A stretch of DNA of 64,000 nucleotides from Jeotgalicoccus saudimassiliensis (GCF_000756715.1 NZ_CCSE01000001.1:682001-746000); one strand, 5' to 3'. Shown: positions 21,249-30,248, counted from the stretch's first letter. Notes: generated from the sequence alone by a model not told the origin. Translations and numbers: made by a program.

Positions 21249-22511
21249 ATGATACAGGTACCGAGAGGAACACAGGACATACTGCCTTCCGAGTCTTATA
21301 AATGGCAGTTCGTTGAAAAGAAACTATTTGAAATCGCAAAAAACTACAATTACGATGAGATCCGTACACCGGTGTTTGAATCTACCGACCTTTTCGTAAG
21401 AGCAGTCGGCGGTTCAACTGATATTGTAAACAAGGAAATGTATACGTTTCAGGATAAAGGAGACCGCAGCTTAACACTGCGTCCGGAAGGGACAGCGCCG
21501 GTAGTGCGCAGCTACATCGAAAATAAAATGCAGCACAACGTGGAGCAGCCGGTTAAATTATTCTATGTTGCACCGATGTTCCGCTACGAACGTAAACAGA
21601 AAGGACGCTACCGTCAGTTTGTTCAGTTTGGTGTTGAGGCAATCGGTGTTGAAGATCCGTTAATCGATGTGGAAATGCTAAGCATGCTGATGCACATATA
21701 TCAGTCATTCGGACTGAAAAACCTGAAGCTTGTTATTAACTCTATCGGTGATATCGACAGCCGTGCACAGTACAACAAAGCACTCGTTGAACACTTCTCA
21801 CCGCGTATCGGTGAGTTCTGCCAGGATTGCCAGACGCGTATTGATTCAAACCCGATGCGTATTCTCGACTGTAAAAAAGACAGAGATCACGAACTGGTGA
21901 AATCAGCACCGCGTATTTACGATTATTTAAACGATGAATCTAAAGCGTACTTCGAATCAGTGAAGACGAAGCTCGATGAACTCGGCATTAAATATGAAGT
22001 GGATTACAATCTCGTACGCGGACTGGATTATTACACGCACACTGCATTTGAGCTGATGAGCGATGCTGAGGGCTTCGGTGCAATTACGACACTGTGCGGC
22101 GGCGGACGTTACAACGGTCTGCTGGAGATGATGGACGGTCCTGATAAGACGGGAATCGGCTTTGCTTTAAGTATTGAGCGTCTCCTGCTGGCACTTGAAG
22201 CTGAAGGCATTGAAATTCCTGAAAATAAAGGAATCGACTTATATATCTGCACGATGACTGATGAAGCGCGTGACGCTGCGGGGACACTGCTTCACAAACT
22301 GCGAAAGAGAGGCATCAGTGCGGATATGGATTATGAAAACCGCAAGCTGAAAGCACAGATGAAAGATGCTGACAGAAAAAATGCACAATACACTGTCGTA
22401 CTTGGTGACGATGAATTAAACAGCCAGTCTGCAAGCTTAAAAGAAATGGCGACAGGCGAAACAGAGAAATTATCATTTGACGAAATTATTAATACACTGG
22501 AGGAATTGTAG
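21249..22511 (+). CDS. hisS: Histidyl-tRNA synthetase
   Basis: Class II synthetase, 420 aa. Motif 2 is RYERKQKGRYRQF, the histidine-A motif RGLDYYTHTAFE, and the C-terminal HGTP anticodon domain covers the last 95 or so residues. ATG 21249 (MIQVPRGTQDILP) is the family start, after CAGGAGTGA. An in-frame ATG at 21204 lies inside the terminator region. Abuts aspS, and both depend on the upstream T-box. Confidence 0.96.
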   Translation: MIQVPRGTQDILPSESYKWQFVEKKLFEIAKNYNYDEIRTPVFESTDLFVRAVGGSTDIVNKEMYTFQDKGDRSLTLRPEGTAPVVRSYIENKMQHNVEQPVKLFYVAPMFRYERKQKGRYRQFVQFGVEAIGVEDPLIDVEMLSMLMHIYQSFGLKNLKLVINSIGDIDSRAQYNKALVEHFSPRIGEFCQDCQTRIDSNPMRILDCKKDRDHELVKSAPRIYDYLNDESKAYFESVKTKLDELGIKYEVDYNLVRGLDYYTHTAFELMSDAEGFGAITTLCGGGRYNGLLEMMDGPDKTGIGFALSIERLLLALEAEGIEIPENKGIDLYICTMTDEARDAAGTLLHKLRKRGISADMDYENRKLKAQMKDADRKNAQYTVVLGDDELNSQSASLKEMATGETEKLSFDEIINTLEEL

Positions 22512-24275
22512 ATGACACGTATATATTCTAATGAAGTAACACTTGAAAAAGTCGAAGAAACAGTTCATCTGCAGGGCTGGGTTCAAAAACGACGAGACCT
22601 TGGCGGACTGATTTTTATCGATTTAAGAGATAAGAACGGGTTGATTCAGGTTGTATTCAACCCTGACGTATCAGAAGAAGCACTGAACATTGCCGATAAA
22701 ATCCGTACTGAATTTGTAGTGGATATTAAAGGAACAGTGAAAAAACGCGATGAAAAACAGGTCAATAAAAATATCGCGTCCGGAGAAATTGAAGTGTACG
22801 CAAAAGAGATTGAAATTCTCGCTAAAGCGAAAACACCGCCGTTCCAGGTGAGCGATGACAATATCAATGAAGACACGCGTCTGAAGTACCGCTACATTGA
22901 TCTCCGCCGTCCGAAACTGCAGGATATTTTAAAAACGCGTTCGAAAATTAATAAAGCAGTCAGAGATTTTCTTGCAGAAGAGGATTTCATGGATATTGAA
23001 ACTCCTGTACTGTCGAAATCCACACCTGAAGGTGCACGTGATTACCTTGTACCGTCACGTGTTCACCCGGGCGAGTTTTACGCGCTGCCGCAGTCTCCGC
23101 AAATATACAAGCAGCTGTTAATGCTCTCGGGTATGGAACGCTACTACCAGATTGTAAAATGTTTCCGCGATGAGGATCTCCGTGCCGACCGTCAGCCTGA
23201 GTTTACTCAAATCGATATCGAGAAGTCATTTACCGACCAGGAAGATATTATCGATATGAACGAACGTCTGATTCAGCACTTGATGAAGACGATTAAAGGT
23301 CTTGATATTCCTGCACCGTTCCCGCGTATTACGTACGATGATGCGATGGCGCGCTACGGCGTCGACAAACCGGATACTCGTTTTGGTCTGGAACTGCAGG
23401 ATTTAAGCGGGTTCAGCAGTACTGTTGACTTTAAAGTATTTAAAGCAGCTGTTGAGTCGGGCGGATCAGTGAAAGCGATTGTCGTTCCGGGCGCTGCACC
23501 TGACTTTTCACGTAAAGACATCGACAAACTTGAAGCATTCGTTAAAAACTACGGTGCGAAAGGTCTTGCATGGATGAAAGTAAACGAAGAAGGTCTGCAG
23601 GGACCAATTGCGAAATTCTTCGACGATGAGAAAAAACAGGAATTAACGGATACATTATCGATAAGTACGGATGATCTTGTATTATTCGTCGCTGATAAAA
23701 ATTCGGTTGTACATGCCGCACTTGGTAACCTCCGTAACAAACTCGGCAAGGATCTTGGTCTGACTGACAAAGAGCAGTTCAACTTTATCTGGGTAACGGA
23801 CTGGCCGTTATTTGAGTACGATGAAGAACTCGGGCGCTACTTTGCGGCACACCATCCGTTCACGTCACCGAAAGCTGAAGATATCGGCAAGCTTGAAACT
23901 GCACCGCATGAAGTGAAAGCCAATGCGTACGATATCGTGCTTAACGGCTACGAGCTCGGCGGCGGTTCAATCCGTATCAGCGATGCTGAACTGCAGGAGA
24001 GAATGTTCAGAGCGCTCGGCTTTACTGACGAAGAACGCGACAGCCAGTTCGGCTTCCTGATCGAAGCATTCCAGTACGGTGCACCGCCGCACGGAGGAAT
24101 TGCATACGGTCTTGACCGTTTCGTTATGCTGTTAACAGGTTCGGATAATATCCGCGACGTTATCGCATTCCCTAAAACACAAAACGCAAGCGACCTGATG
24201 ATGAACGCACCGTCGGGTGTGTCAGAAGATCAGCTGAAAGAACTGCATATAGACACACAAGTTGATAAAGACTAA
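22512..24275 (+). CDS. aspS: Aspartyl-tRNA synthetase
   Basis: Class IIb bacterial-type synthetase, 587 aa. It has the N-terminal OB anticodon domain ([15 protein letters not shown]), motif 2 [18 protein letters not shown], the bacterial GAD insertion (about residues 280-410), and motif 3 [16 protein letters not shown] 22512 directly follows the hisS stop, with GGAGGAA inside hisS. Whether it also charges tRNA-Asn depends on gatCAB elsewhere in the genome. Confidence 0.96.
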   Translation: MTRIYSNEVTLEKVEETVHLQGWVQKRRDLGGLIFIDLRDKNGLIQVVFNPDVSEEALNIADKIRTEFVVDIKGTVKKRDEKQVNKNIASGEIEVYAKEIEILAKAKTPPFQVSDDNINEDTRLKYRYIDLRRPKLQDILKTRSKINKAVRDFLAEEDFMDIETPVLSKSTPEGARDYLVPSRVHPGEFYALPQSPQIYKQLLMLSGMERYYQIVKCFRDEDLRADRQPEFTQIDIEKSFTDQEDIIDMNERLIQHLMKTIKGLDIPAPFPRITYDDAMARYGVDKPDTRFGLELQDLSGFSSTVDFKVFKAAVESGGSVKAIVVPGAAPDFSRKDIDKLEAFVKNYGAKGLAWMKVNEEGLQGPIAKFFDDEKKQELTDTLSISTDDLVLFVADKNSVVHAALGNLRNKLGKDLGLTDKEQFNFIWVTDWPLFEYDEELGRYFAAHHPFTSPKAEDIGKLETAPHEVKANAYDIVLNGYELGGGSIRISDAELQERMFRALGFTDEERDSQFGFLIEAFQYGAPPHGGIAYGLDRFVMLLTGSDNIRDVIAFPKTQNASDLMMNAPSGVSEDQLKELHIDTQVDKD

Positions 24276-24282
24276 GAAAAAA

Positions 24283-24321
24283 GGGTAAACTGAGGTTGTA
24301 AGACCTTAGTTTATCTTTTTT
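24283..24321 (+). terminator. Intrinsic terminator of hisS-aspS
   Basis: A 13-bp stem (24284-24296 with 24303-24315, two G-T pairs), TGTAAG loop and T-run. Confidence 0.9.
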
Positions 24322-24339
24322 AATTTATAGGAGGCGCAT

Positions 24340-25074
24340 ATGCAGTCATTTCTTGATCCCAATGCACAGACAGTACAAATAGGGGATTACAATCACGCGA
24401 TTTATCTCGCGGGTATTGCAATCATTTTATTTTTACTGTTTAAGTTCAGGTATCAGATTAAAGAAAATTCCGGGCGTGTTATGCTCGGCATACTGGTTTT
24501 TGCTGTTGTTCAGCGGATTGTCAGCGTGAGCTATTACGTTATCATCGGTGAGTTTACAGTAACTGATTCACTGCCTCTGCACATTTGCAGAGTGGTGTGT
24601 TATCTAATCATTATTCAATTTTTCGTTAAAAAGGAATGGCTCGATCAGGTAATTTTTTATTTTGGATTATTTGCATATGCTTCATTTATATACCCCGTCG
24701 GCATCTCACCGGCAATTCACATGCTGGGTATATCGTTCTTTATGCTGCACAGTTTAATAATCGTCTATCCGATTTTCAGGTATTTCACGCATGGATTTAT
24801 ACCTTCTTTGAAAGGTTCATTCCAGTCTGCAATATTGTTTGCGGTATATTTAACAGGTATGCAGCTGTTAAACAATGCTATCGGCAGCAACTATTTTTAT
24901 ACAGAAGACAGACCATTTATGCACGACTTAAGTGAACCGGTATACTTCTTTCTGAACATGTTCGGAATTGCCGTCGGTTTTATAATCACAGCTTTAATTA
25001 TACGGCTGGTAATTAATTTAGTCAGTGCCGGTAAAGAAAAACACAAAGGAAATGAAGAAAAAACACTGGTGTAA
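24340..25074 (+). CDS. TIGR02206/YwaF-family integral membrane protein
   Basis: Polytopic membrane protein of 244 aa with about six to seven hydrophobic helices and the characteristic central segments LPLHICRVVCYLI and HSLIIVYPIFRY. The family is widespread in Firmicutes and its function is unknown to me. Behind ATAGGAGGCG. Its stop codon sits in the loop of a terminator shared with the convergent oxidase operon. I assign no function. Confidence 0.75.
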   Translation: MQSFLDPNAQTVQIGDYNHAIYLAGIAIILFLLFKFRYQIKENSGRVMLGILVFAVVQRIVSVSYYVIIGEFTVTDSLPLHICRVVCYLIIIQFFVKKEWLDQVIFYFGLFAYASFIYPVGISPAIHMLGISFFMLHSLIIVYPIFRYFTHGFIPSLKGSFQSAILFAVYLTGMQLLNNAIGSNYFYTEDRPFMHDLSEPVYFFLNMFGIAVGFIITALIIRLVINLVSAGKEKHKGNEEKTLV

Positions 25075-25089
25075 CACCAGTGTTTTTTT
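25060..25089. terminator. Bidirectional terminator between YwaF-like gene and oxidase operon
   Basis: AAACACTGGTG / CACCAGTGTTT, 11 bp, flanked by A residues on the left and T residues on the right, so it can work for both converging transcripts. The 3-nt loop is the TAA stop of the plus-strand gene. Confidence 0.88.
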
Positions 25090-25095
25090 GTGCAT

Positions 25096-26772
25096 TTACC
25101 AGAGTCTGAATCCTTTTGCTCCGGGTATATTTTCTGTAAACATCTGTGTAATCGGTACCGTGTACGCGATTAAAATAAGGAATATTGTAATGATGATTAA
25201 AAGCCGCCAGTTTTCAACCCATTTTACAGGCGGTGCGTCCTGGTCCATAAACATTGCAACCGGGAACTCTTCCGGTTCAGTTTGTTTTGGTCCTGTAATG
25301 AGTTTCAGGAACATCAGTATAGCGATAATGATGGCGATAAACAGAAACGAACCGCCGACAGCCTGCATTACCTGATACGTAATCCATTCCCCGGCTATTT
25401 CAGCTCCGCCGTATTCAGAGAACGTCGAACGTCTAGGTGCACCCCGAAGTCCTGCCCAGTGCATCGCAAGGGACATGATCCCCATACCGAGTGCCCACGT
25501 ATAAGCCAGAAACAGACCGAGTCTGTTGGCAATTTTATCAATTTTTCTGCCGGTAATGTGCGGCAGCAGGAACAGCATTGCAGCAAAGTACGTCAGTATA
25601 ACCGGTGCGCCGACTGTAATGTGGAAGTGGCCGACGACCCATATAGTGTTATGTATCAGCTGGTTCATCTGGCCGGAGGCGTTAATTATACCGCCAAGTC
25701 CGCCCGGAATGAAAAACAGCATGCCGATAAACACAAGCGCAAAACGGGCATCTGTCCACGGCAGCTTTTTAAACCAGTCGAGGAGACCTGTTGCACCCTG
25801 CTTTCGTCCGTATGTTTCAAAGACGGCAAACATACTGAATGCAGTCATTAGAGACGGTACGATAACCATGAATGTCAGTACAACCTGAAGTCCTTTCCAG
25901 AATGCATCGATGCCGGGATCTACAAGCTGGTGGTGAATTCCGACCGGAATACTGAAAAACAGAAACAGGACGAATGACAGACGGGCGAGGTTATCAGAGA
26001 AACCTTTCGTGCCTAATACTTTCGGAATAATTGCATACCAGACCATATAAGCAGGAAGCAGCCAGAAGTATACGAGCGGGTGGCCGAAGTACCAGAACAG
26101 CGTACGGCTGAGCGTAATGTTTATCGTCTCAACCCAGCCGAGAGACCACGGGATAAACTGGAACAGGACGGCTGAAGCGACACCAATCGTACAGACGATC
26201 CACATGACGTTGTTAATTGCAGTCATGTAGCTTAACAGCGGTGTTTTCTGTCCTTTGTTTTCTTTTCTCCATCTAAAGTATCTCATCAGCTGGCCTGCTA
26301 CTGAAATCCATGTCCCGACGATGACGAATGTCAGACCGATATAGTGGATTGCATGTGCCTGAAGCGGTGCGTAAAATGTATATAATACTGTTGCTTCGTT
26401 TAATGCAATCATCGAAGCTGACATCAGTGTACCTGCAGTCATGACCCAGAAACCGACCCATCCGAGTCTCCGTTCTGTATTGTTCAGTGCACCTGCAGTT
26501 CTTGAGAGCGCAGCAATCTGAAAGCCCATTATGAAGAAGAATGTCATAACCAGTGCAAGAATAACACCGTGAAGCGTTAAGAGCTGATAATAGCCGATGC
26601 CAAAAGGCAGCTCAAACTGACCCGAGCGGACCAGTGTCTGCAGCAGTCCGGCAGTTCCGCCGATCAGCAGTGCAAATGCAACCCATGCCATGTTGGCCAG
26701 TATCAGTCTGCTGTCTTTTTTGTCGACTGTTGTTTTACTTGAAAAAATTTCAGAACCGGTATAATTACTCAT
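25096..26772 (-). CDS. cbaA: ba3-type cytochrome c oxidase subunit I
   Basis: Catalytic heme-copper oxygen reductase subunit, 558 aa, with about 13 membrane helices. Metal ligands are visible: the low-spin heme His in LTLHGVILAL, the CuB His with cross-linked Tyr in FGHPLVYFWLLPAY, the HH pair in IHHQLVDPG, and the two heme His in VVGHFHITVG. Similarity and length match the B-family (ba3) group, which uses a single proton channel, rather than aa3 oxidases. ATG at 26772 is preferred because GGAGGT lies 7-12 bases before it. It overlaps the subunit II stop by 8 bp (ATGAGTAA). Confidence 0.93.
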   Translation of the reverse strand: MSNYTGSEIFSSKTTVDKKDSRLILANMAWVAFALLIGGTAGLLQTLVRSGQFELPFGIGYYQLLTLHGVILALVMTFFFIMGFQIAALSRTAGALNNTERRLGWVGFWVMTAGTLMSASMIALNEATVLYTFYAPLQAHAIHYIGLTFVIVGTWISVAGQLMRYFRWRKENKGQKTPLLSYMTAINNVMWIVCTIGVASAVLFQFIPWSLGWVETINITLSRTLFWYFGHPLVYFWLLPAYMVWYAIIPKVLGTKGFSDNLARLSFVLFLFFSIPVGIHHQLVDPGIDAFWKGLQVVLTFMVIVPSLMTAFSMFAVFETYGRKQGATGLLDWFKKLPWTDARFALVFIGMLFFIPGGLGGIINASGQMNQLIHNTIWVVGHFHITVGAPVILTYFAAMLFLLPHITGRKIDKIANRLGLFLAYTWALGMGIMSLAMHWAGLRGAPRRSTFSEYGGAEIAGEWITYQVMQAVGGSFLFIAIIIAILMFLKLITGPKQTEPEEFPVAMFMDQDAPPVKWVENWRLLIIITIFLILIAYTVPITQMFTENIPGAKGFRLW

Positions 26773-27256
26773 TCTCAGTACCTCCATTTACGACTTTAAT
26801 AACCGATGTCATATCTGCATGTCCGACACCGCAATATTCATTACAGACAATAAGATGTTCACCTGGTTCATCGAATGTCATTTCATATGTAGAAATTAAT
26901 CCCGGTTCAGCCATCATATTTACGTTTGTGCCGACGACCTGGAAACCGTGAACAACGTCCGGACTTGTGACGTGGAATTTAACTGTTGAACCTGCCGGAA
27001 TTTCAACTTCTCCCGGTTCGTACATAAATGCACTCGCGATAAAGTACAGATCATAATCGTGACTGCCTTCAGTCGCTTCTTTTAATCCGGGTTCGCTGAA
27101 ACGCGCATCTTCGCGTATATGTTCCGGATGTATTGTTTCAATACCGCTTGCAGCCGGCGTGTGTCCGCCGTGAACAGCTGAAATACCTAATATAATTAAA
27201 AATATTGCAAGAGAAGCTGTTCCGAGTGAAATCCAAATTTTTTCGTATTTATGCAT
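26765..27256 (-). CDS. cbaB: ba3-type cytochrome c oxidase subunit II
   Basis: CuA-bearing electron-entry subunit, 163 aa. Residues 10-32 form one N-terminal membrane helix, then a cupredoxin domain. The CuA ligands are seen as VVHGFQV (His) and CNEYCGVGHADM (Cys-x3-Cys, His, Met). The short length and single helix fit the ba3 class. It overlaps subunit I by 8 bp and lies 11 bp after the small subunit gene. The enzyme would accept electrons from a membrane or small cytochrome c. Confidence 0.92.
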   Translation of the reverse strand: MHKYEKIWISLGTASLAIFLIILGISAVHGGHTPAASGIETIHPEHIREDARFSEPGLKEATEGSHDYDLYFIASAFMYEPGEVEIPAGSTVKFHVTSPDVVHGFQVVGTNVNMMAEPGLISTYEMTFDEPGEHLIVCNEYCGVGHADMTSVIKVVNGGTENE

Positions 27257-27267
27257 ATCAGTTCACC

Positions 27268-27432
27268 TTACATCCTTTCCATAAATAAAATAAATGCGCC
27301 GAACCAGCTTAACAGCATCAGTCCGCCAATTGCCATAACCATCATAAAAGTACCGCGCAGATCGAGTTTGTGATGGTCATTCTCATCATGCTTATTTTCT
27401 ACCTCTGTTATTTTGTCCTTTTCTTCAGTCAT
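27268..27432 (-). CDS. Small single-helix subunit of ba3-type oxidase (subunit IIa-like)
   Basis: A 54-aa reading frame from ATG 27432 (MTEEKDKITEVENK...) to TAA 27268. The first 25 residues are charged with a His pair (DHHKLDLRG). One membrane helix follows (about 29-50, MMVMAIGGLMLLSWFGAFIL) and a short MERM end. AAGGTGAAATC gives a ribosome site. Size, topology and position directly before cbaB match the small subunit (CbaD/IIa) of ba3 oxidases. It is easily missed because of its length. Confidence 0.82.
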   Translation of the reverse strand: MTEEKDKITEVENKHDENDHHKLDLRGTFMMVMAIGGLMLLSWFGAFILFMERM

Positions 27433-27496
27433 GATTTCACCTTCTTTTCCATACGTTTTGTATAGCTAAATTGTAAAATAGAATCATTTGGAAAAA

Positions 27497-27512
27497 AGTG
27501 ATAAATATCACA
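27497..27512. promoter_or_regulatory. Fnr/CRP-type operator between oxidase genes and fnr
   Basis: Inverted repeat GTGATAAATATCAC at 27498-27511, i.e. AGTGA-N6-TCACA in context, one base off the TGTGA-N6-TCACA box used by Bacillus Fnr and other CRP-family proteins. A further half-site (TTGTGATAAT) follows at 27515-27524. It lies between divergent genes and covers the expected -35/spacer region of the fnr promoter. Confidence 0.7.
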
Positions 27513-27515
27513 CTT

Positions 27516-27524
27516 TGTGATAAT
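27516..27524 (+). promoter_or_regulatory. Candidate extended -10 of fnr
   Basis: TGT-GATAAT at 27516-27524, 29 bp before the fnr start codon. The -35 position (27496-27501) overlaps the operator, which would allow autoregulation. Confidence 0.4.
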
Positions 27525-27552
27525 ATTTAATAAAATGACGGAGGAGCCGACC

Positions 27553-28248
27553 ATGAATAATAAAACCATCTTTTATCCCGAAACGCTTATTAGCCTGATC
27601 GAACAAAGCGGCAACAGCATATCGTTTAAAAAGGGTGAATTTATTTATCATCCGGGTGATCCGACTGCTTACATTTATACAGTTCAACAGGGACAGGTGT
27701 TTATAAGCAGAATGCAGGAAGAGGGGGCGGAACTGGCAACCAACCTGTTAAAAGAAAAGGGAATATTCGGTGCAGTTACGCTGTTTTGCGGGCCGAAGGC
27801 GCATACAGCATCGGCAAAAGCGAAGACCGATGTAACTGTGTGCAGGCTGCCGCAGAAAGAGTTTGAGGCGCTGGTGCTTGACAATGAGACGGTAAAAACC
27901 GAATGGATGCGCTGGATGGAAATCGACCGTCAGCGTGCGATTACGAAAATCCGTGATAATGTAATGTACGGCAAACTCGGTGCACTGTGCTCGAACCTGA
28001 TCCGGCTGTCGAACTCATTCGGCGAGGAAGTGCCGGAAGGCATACGTATTACGACGAAAATTACCAACCAGGAACTCGGCGTCATTTGCGGTACATCCCG
28101 TGAAGTTGTCAACAGACTGCTCGGCGATTTGAAGAGGGAAGGAATCATCTCGGTAGAGCAAAAAATTATTACGATTCATAACATGGAAAAACTGCGTCAC
28201 TTAATCAATTGCGAGAATTGTCATATCGACGTCTGTCAGGTATTTTAA
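27553..28248 (+). CDS. fnr: Crp/Fnr-family regulator with C-terminal CX2CX4C cluster (Bacillus-type Fnr)
   Basis: Oxygen-responsive transcription factor candidate, 231 aa. Residues 20-115 form the cyclic-nucleotide-binding-like sensor domain and about 115-145 the dimer helix. The helix-turn-helix lies at about 171-199 (TNQELGVICGTSREVVNRLL). The C-terminus carries C220, C223 and C228, the CX2CX4C spacing that in B. subtilis Fnr binds a 4Fe-4S cluster together with an Asp in the dimer helix. D135 (KIRDNVMYGK) is a likely equivalent. ATG 27553 follows GGAGGAG. It is divergent from the ba3 oxidase genes. Confidence 0.87.
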   Translation: MNNKTIFYPETLISLIEQSGNSISFKKGEFIYHPGDPTAYIYTVQQGQVFISRMQEEGAELATNLLKEKGIFGAVTLFCGPKAHTASAKAKTDVTVCRLPQKEFEALVLDNETVKTEWMRWMEIDRQRAITKIRDNVMYGKLGALCSNLIRLSNSFGEEVPEGIRITTKITNQELGVICGTSREVVNRLLGDLKREGIISVEQKIITIHNMEKLRHLINCENCHIDVCQVF

Positions 28249-28267
28249 AGCGCTTACATGCTTTTTG
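28247..28267 (+). terminator. Weak terminator after fnr
   Basis: AAAGCG / TGCTTT with a 6-nt loop followed by T residues. Short stem with one G-T pair. Confidence 0.45.
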
Positions 28268-28296
28268 TTTTACTTCTCAATATTATGTGGTATTAT
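28268..28296 (+). promoter_or_regulatory. Promoter of 6S RNA
   Basis: Extended -10 TGG-TATTAT (28288-28296) with weak TTTTAC (28268-28273) 17 bp upstream. Confidence 0.55.
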
Positions 28297-28302
28297 AGTG
28301 TT

Positions 28303-28503
28303 AATAGAAATTCCTGAAGAGTTCGTGATGTGTTGACTTATATTTTGACCTAACACCTTTTTTATCGGGAGCCTAATTGGTTTTCCCTCGAAAAACAAGC
28401 CTATGTACGCAGTAGGACGTTTGGAGTTGGAAACAGGGCACCCACCTGCAAATAGCAGGCCAAAATAATCAACTATAACACACGGCTTACGTTGGGTATT
28501 TCG
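28303..28503 (+). ncRNA. ssrS: 6S RNA
   Basis: Regulator that binds the housekeeping RNA polymerase holoenzyme by mimicking an open promoter. Recognised from blocks shared with Bacillales 6S RNA: ATTCCTGAAGAGTTCGTGAT near the 5' end, TTTTGACCTAACACCTTTTT, the GGGAGCCTAATTGG...AAACAAGCC hairpin, GGAAACAGGGC, CACCTGC...GCAGG, and CTTACGTTGGGTATTT at the 3' end. The ends pair to form the closing stem. Exact termini are estimated. A terminator follows immediately. Confidence 0.9.
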
Positions 28504-28504
28504 G

Positions 28505-28536
28505 TAGTCACCAAGTTTACTTGGTGGCTATTTTTT
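28505..28536 (+). terminator. Terminator after 6S RNA
   Basis: TAGTCACCAAG / CTTGGTGGCTA, 11 bp with one G-T pair, TTTA loop, six T residues. Confidence 0.9.
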
Positions 28537-28596
28537 GTGGATTTTGATGGGGAATCTGTGAGTGGGCTCACGTGATGTGCTCATTGATTGAGTATA

Positions 28597-28841
28597 GCGT
28601 TTATCATGATCCGAGCGGTGTTCTTTGTGAGGGTTGGGCGTTTATCATGCCAGAGAGATGTGTTCATTGTCACAGTAGGACGTTTACTGTGCCAGAGAGG
28701 TGTGTTCTTTGTCACAGTAGGGCGTTTATCGTGCCAGTGAGCGTAGTTCTTTGTCACAGTAGTGCGTTTACCGTGCCAGTGAGCGTTGCTCTTTGTCACA
28801 GTAAGGTGTATATCGTGACAGTGAAATTCGCTCATTGGCAC
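28597..28841 (+). repeat. Array B: about six tandem imperfect hairpins, 41-42-bp period
   Basis: Units align on GCGTTTA-like anchors at 28597, 28638, 28680, 28722, 28764 and 28806. From the second unit on, each has a 27-nt imperfect hairpin, at 28647-28673, 28689-28715, 28731-28757, 28773-28799 and 28815-28841. The arms are of type GTGCCAGTGAGC and GTTCTTTGTCAC, paired with one or two mismatches and G-U pairs. Several differences between units keep pairing (GTTC to GCTC, T-T to A-T). The first unit is degenerate, and 28537-28596 holds a further decayed copy with a small GTGAG/CTCAC hairpin. It lies between 6S RNA and the convergent rarA. Confidence 0.85.
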
Positions 28842-28873
28842 AGCAGCGCTCAAAGAACCTCCAAAACGTAAAT

Positions 28874-28898
28874 AAACCCGCCCATCCAGGGCGGGTTT
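28874..28898 (-). terminator. Terminator of rarA
   Basis: AAACCCGCCC / GGGCGGGTTT, 10-bp perfect stem with a 5-nt loop, 12 bp past the rarA stop. On the minus strand it is followed by TTTATTT. Confidence 0.75.
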
Positions 28899-28910
28899 AC
28901 CATAAATATA

Positions 28911-30209
28911 TTATTTTTTACGGCCGTAATCCGAATCTTTGTTCATTTTTTTAAGGTTGTGATAAGTTTCGTTTAATGATTGTTCGTATTTGCTAATGCC
29001 ATCGTCTTTATAGTAACGCTGGTTGATCAGCGTATCCGGAAGATACTGCTGGGCGACGACGTGGTTAGGATAGTTGTGAGGGAACTTGTAGCCGACCGCG
29101 TTGCCGAGTTCTTTCGCGCCTTTGTAATGACCGTCGCGCAGGTGTCTAGGCACAGCGCCGCCGCGTCCTTTACGGACGTCTGATAATGCGTTGTCGATGC
29201 TCGAAATCGCTGTGTTTGATTTTGGCGAGAGTGCGAGTTCTATAACTGCCTGGGATAAAGGTATACGTGCTTCCGGAAATCCGAGCCGCTCGGCACTGAT
29301 TATTGCGTCCAGTGTACGGGATGCAATGTTCGGATTTGCGAGGGATACGTCTTCATAACTGATAACGAGCAGCCGGCGGGCGATTGTTACAAGATCCCCG
29401 GCTTCAATGAGGCGGGCGAGATAGTGGAGTGATGCATCGACATCGCTGCCGCGGATTGATTTTTGCAGACCGCTCATAACATCGAAATGCATATCTCCGT
29501 CCTTATCGTGAAGGAATGCGGATTTCTGCATACAGTCGAGCGCATCCTGCAGTGTTATTTTAATGATCTCATCATCATTTGTTTCCGTACTTAACGCTGC
29601 GAGTTCGAGTGCGTTCAGTGCACTCCGAACATCTCCGTGTGCCGATGTTACGAAGTGTTCTACAGCATCATCTTCTATTTCGATATTGTATTCCCCAAGA
29701 CCGCGTTCTTTATCTTCCAAAGCGCGGAATACTGCAGTTTTAATATCTTCGGTGTCGAGCGGTTCCAGTTCAAATATCCGGGTCCTCGAACGGATTGCAG
29801 GATTGATGGCGTGGAATGGATTCGATGTCGTTGCCCCGATTAGAATAATCGTGCCTTTTTCGAGGTGGGGCAGGAGGAAGTCCTGCTTTGCCTTATCGAG
29901 GCGGTGTATTTCGTCCAGCAGCAGTATCACACTGCCGCTCATCTTACCTTCTTCTGCAACGATCTGCATATCTTTTTTCGTATCCGTTACGGCATTTAAC
30001 GTGCGGAATTTATATTTAGTTGAGCCTGCGATGGCACTTGCGATACTCGTTTTACCGATGCCCGGCGGGCCGTAGAGAATCATCGAAGACAGTCTTTTTG
30101 CATCGACCATTCTTCTGATAATTCCGCCTTTGCCGACGAGATGCTGCTGACCGAGCACTTCATCGATCGACTGCGGACGCATGCGGTAACTTAATGGTTG
30201 TTTATTCAT
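28911..30209 (-). CDS. rarA: Replication-associated recombination protein RarA (MgsA)
   Basis: AAA+ ATPase related to clamp loaders that acts at stalled replication forks, 432 aa. Walker A is GPPGIGKTS (47-55), Walker B ILLLDEIHRL and sensor 1 GATTSNP. The C-terminal MgsA tetramerisation domain (SAERLGFPEARIPLSQAV, YKFPHNYPNHVV) is complete. AAGGTGAAATACT ribosome site. Divergent from cymR, 83 bp away, as in other staphylococci. Confidence 0.95.
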   Translation of the reverse strand: MNKQPLSYRMRPQSIDEVLGQQHLVGKGGIIRRMVDAKRLSSMILYGPPGIGKTSIASAIAGSTKYKFRTLNAVTDTKKDMQIVAEEGKMSGSVILLLDEIHRLDKAKQDFLLPHLEKGTIILIGATTSNPFHAINPAIRSRTRIFELEPLDTEDIKTAVFRALEDKERGLGEYNIEIEDDAVEHFVTSAHGDVRSALNALELAALSTETNDDEIIKITLQDALDCMQKSAFLHDKDGDMHFDVMSGLQKSIRGSDVDASLHYLARLIEAGDLVTIARRLLVISYEDVSLANPNIASRTLDAIISAERLGFPEARIPLSQAVIELALSPKSNTAISSIDNALSDVRKGRGGAVPRHLRDGHYKGAKELGNAVGYKFPHNYPNHVVAQQYLPDTLINQRYYKDDGISKYEQSLNETYHNLKKMNKDSDYGRKK

Positions 30210-30248
30210 AGTATTTCACCTTATTTTAAAAGATATGTTATATTTAAT

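Noticed and set aside
25282-25888. Plus-strand frames opposite the oxidase subunit I gene
   Set aside because: They lie antisense to a gene with all heme and copper ligands intact; ordinary codon-bias shadows.
28572-28871. Frames on both strands through array B
   Set aside because: Repeat-derived low-complexity peptides with no ribosome site and no recognisable domain.
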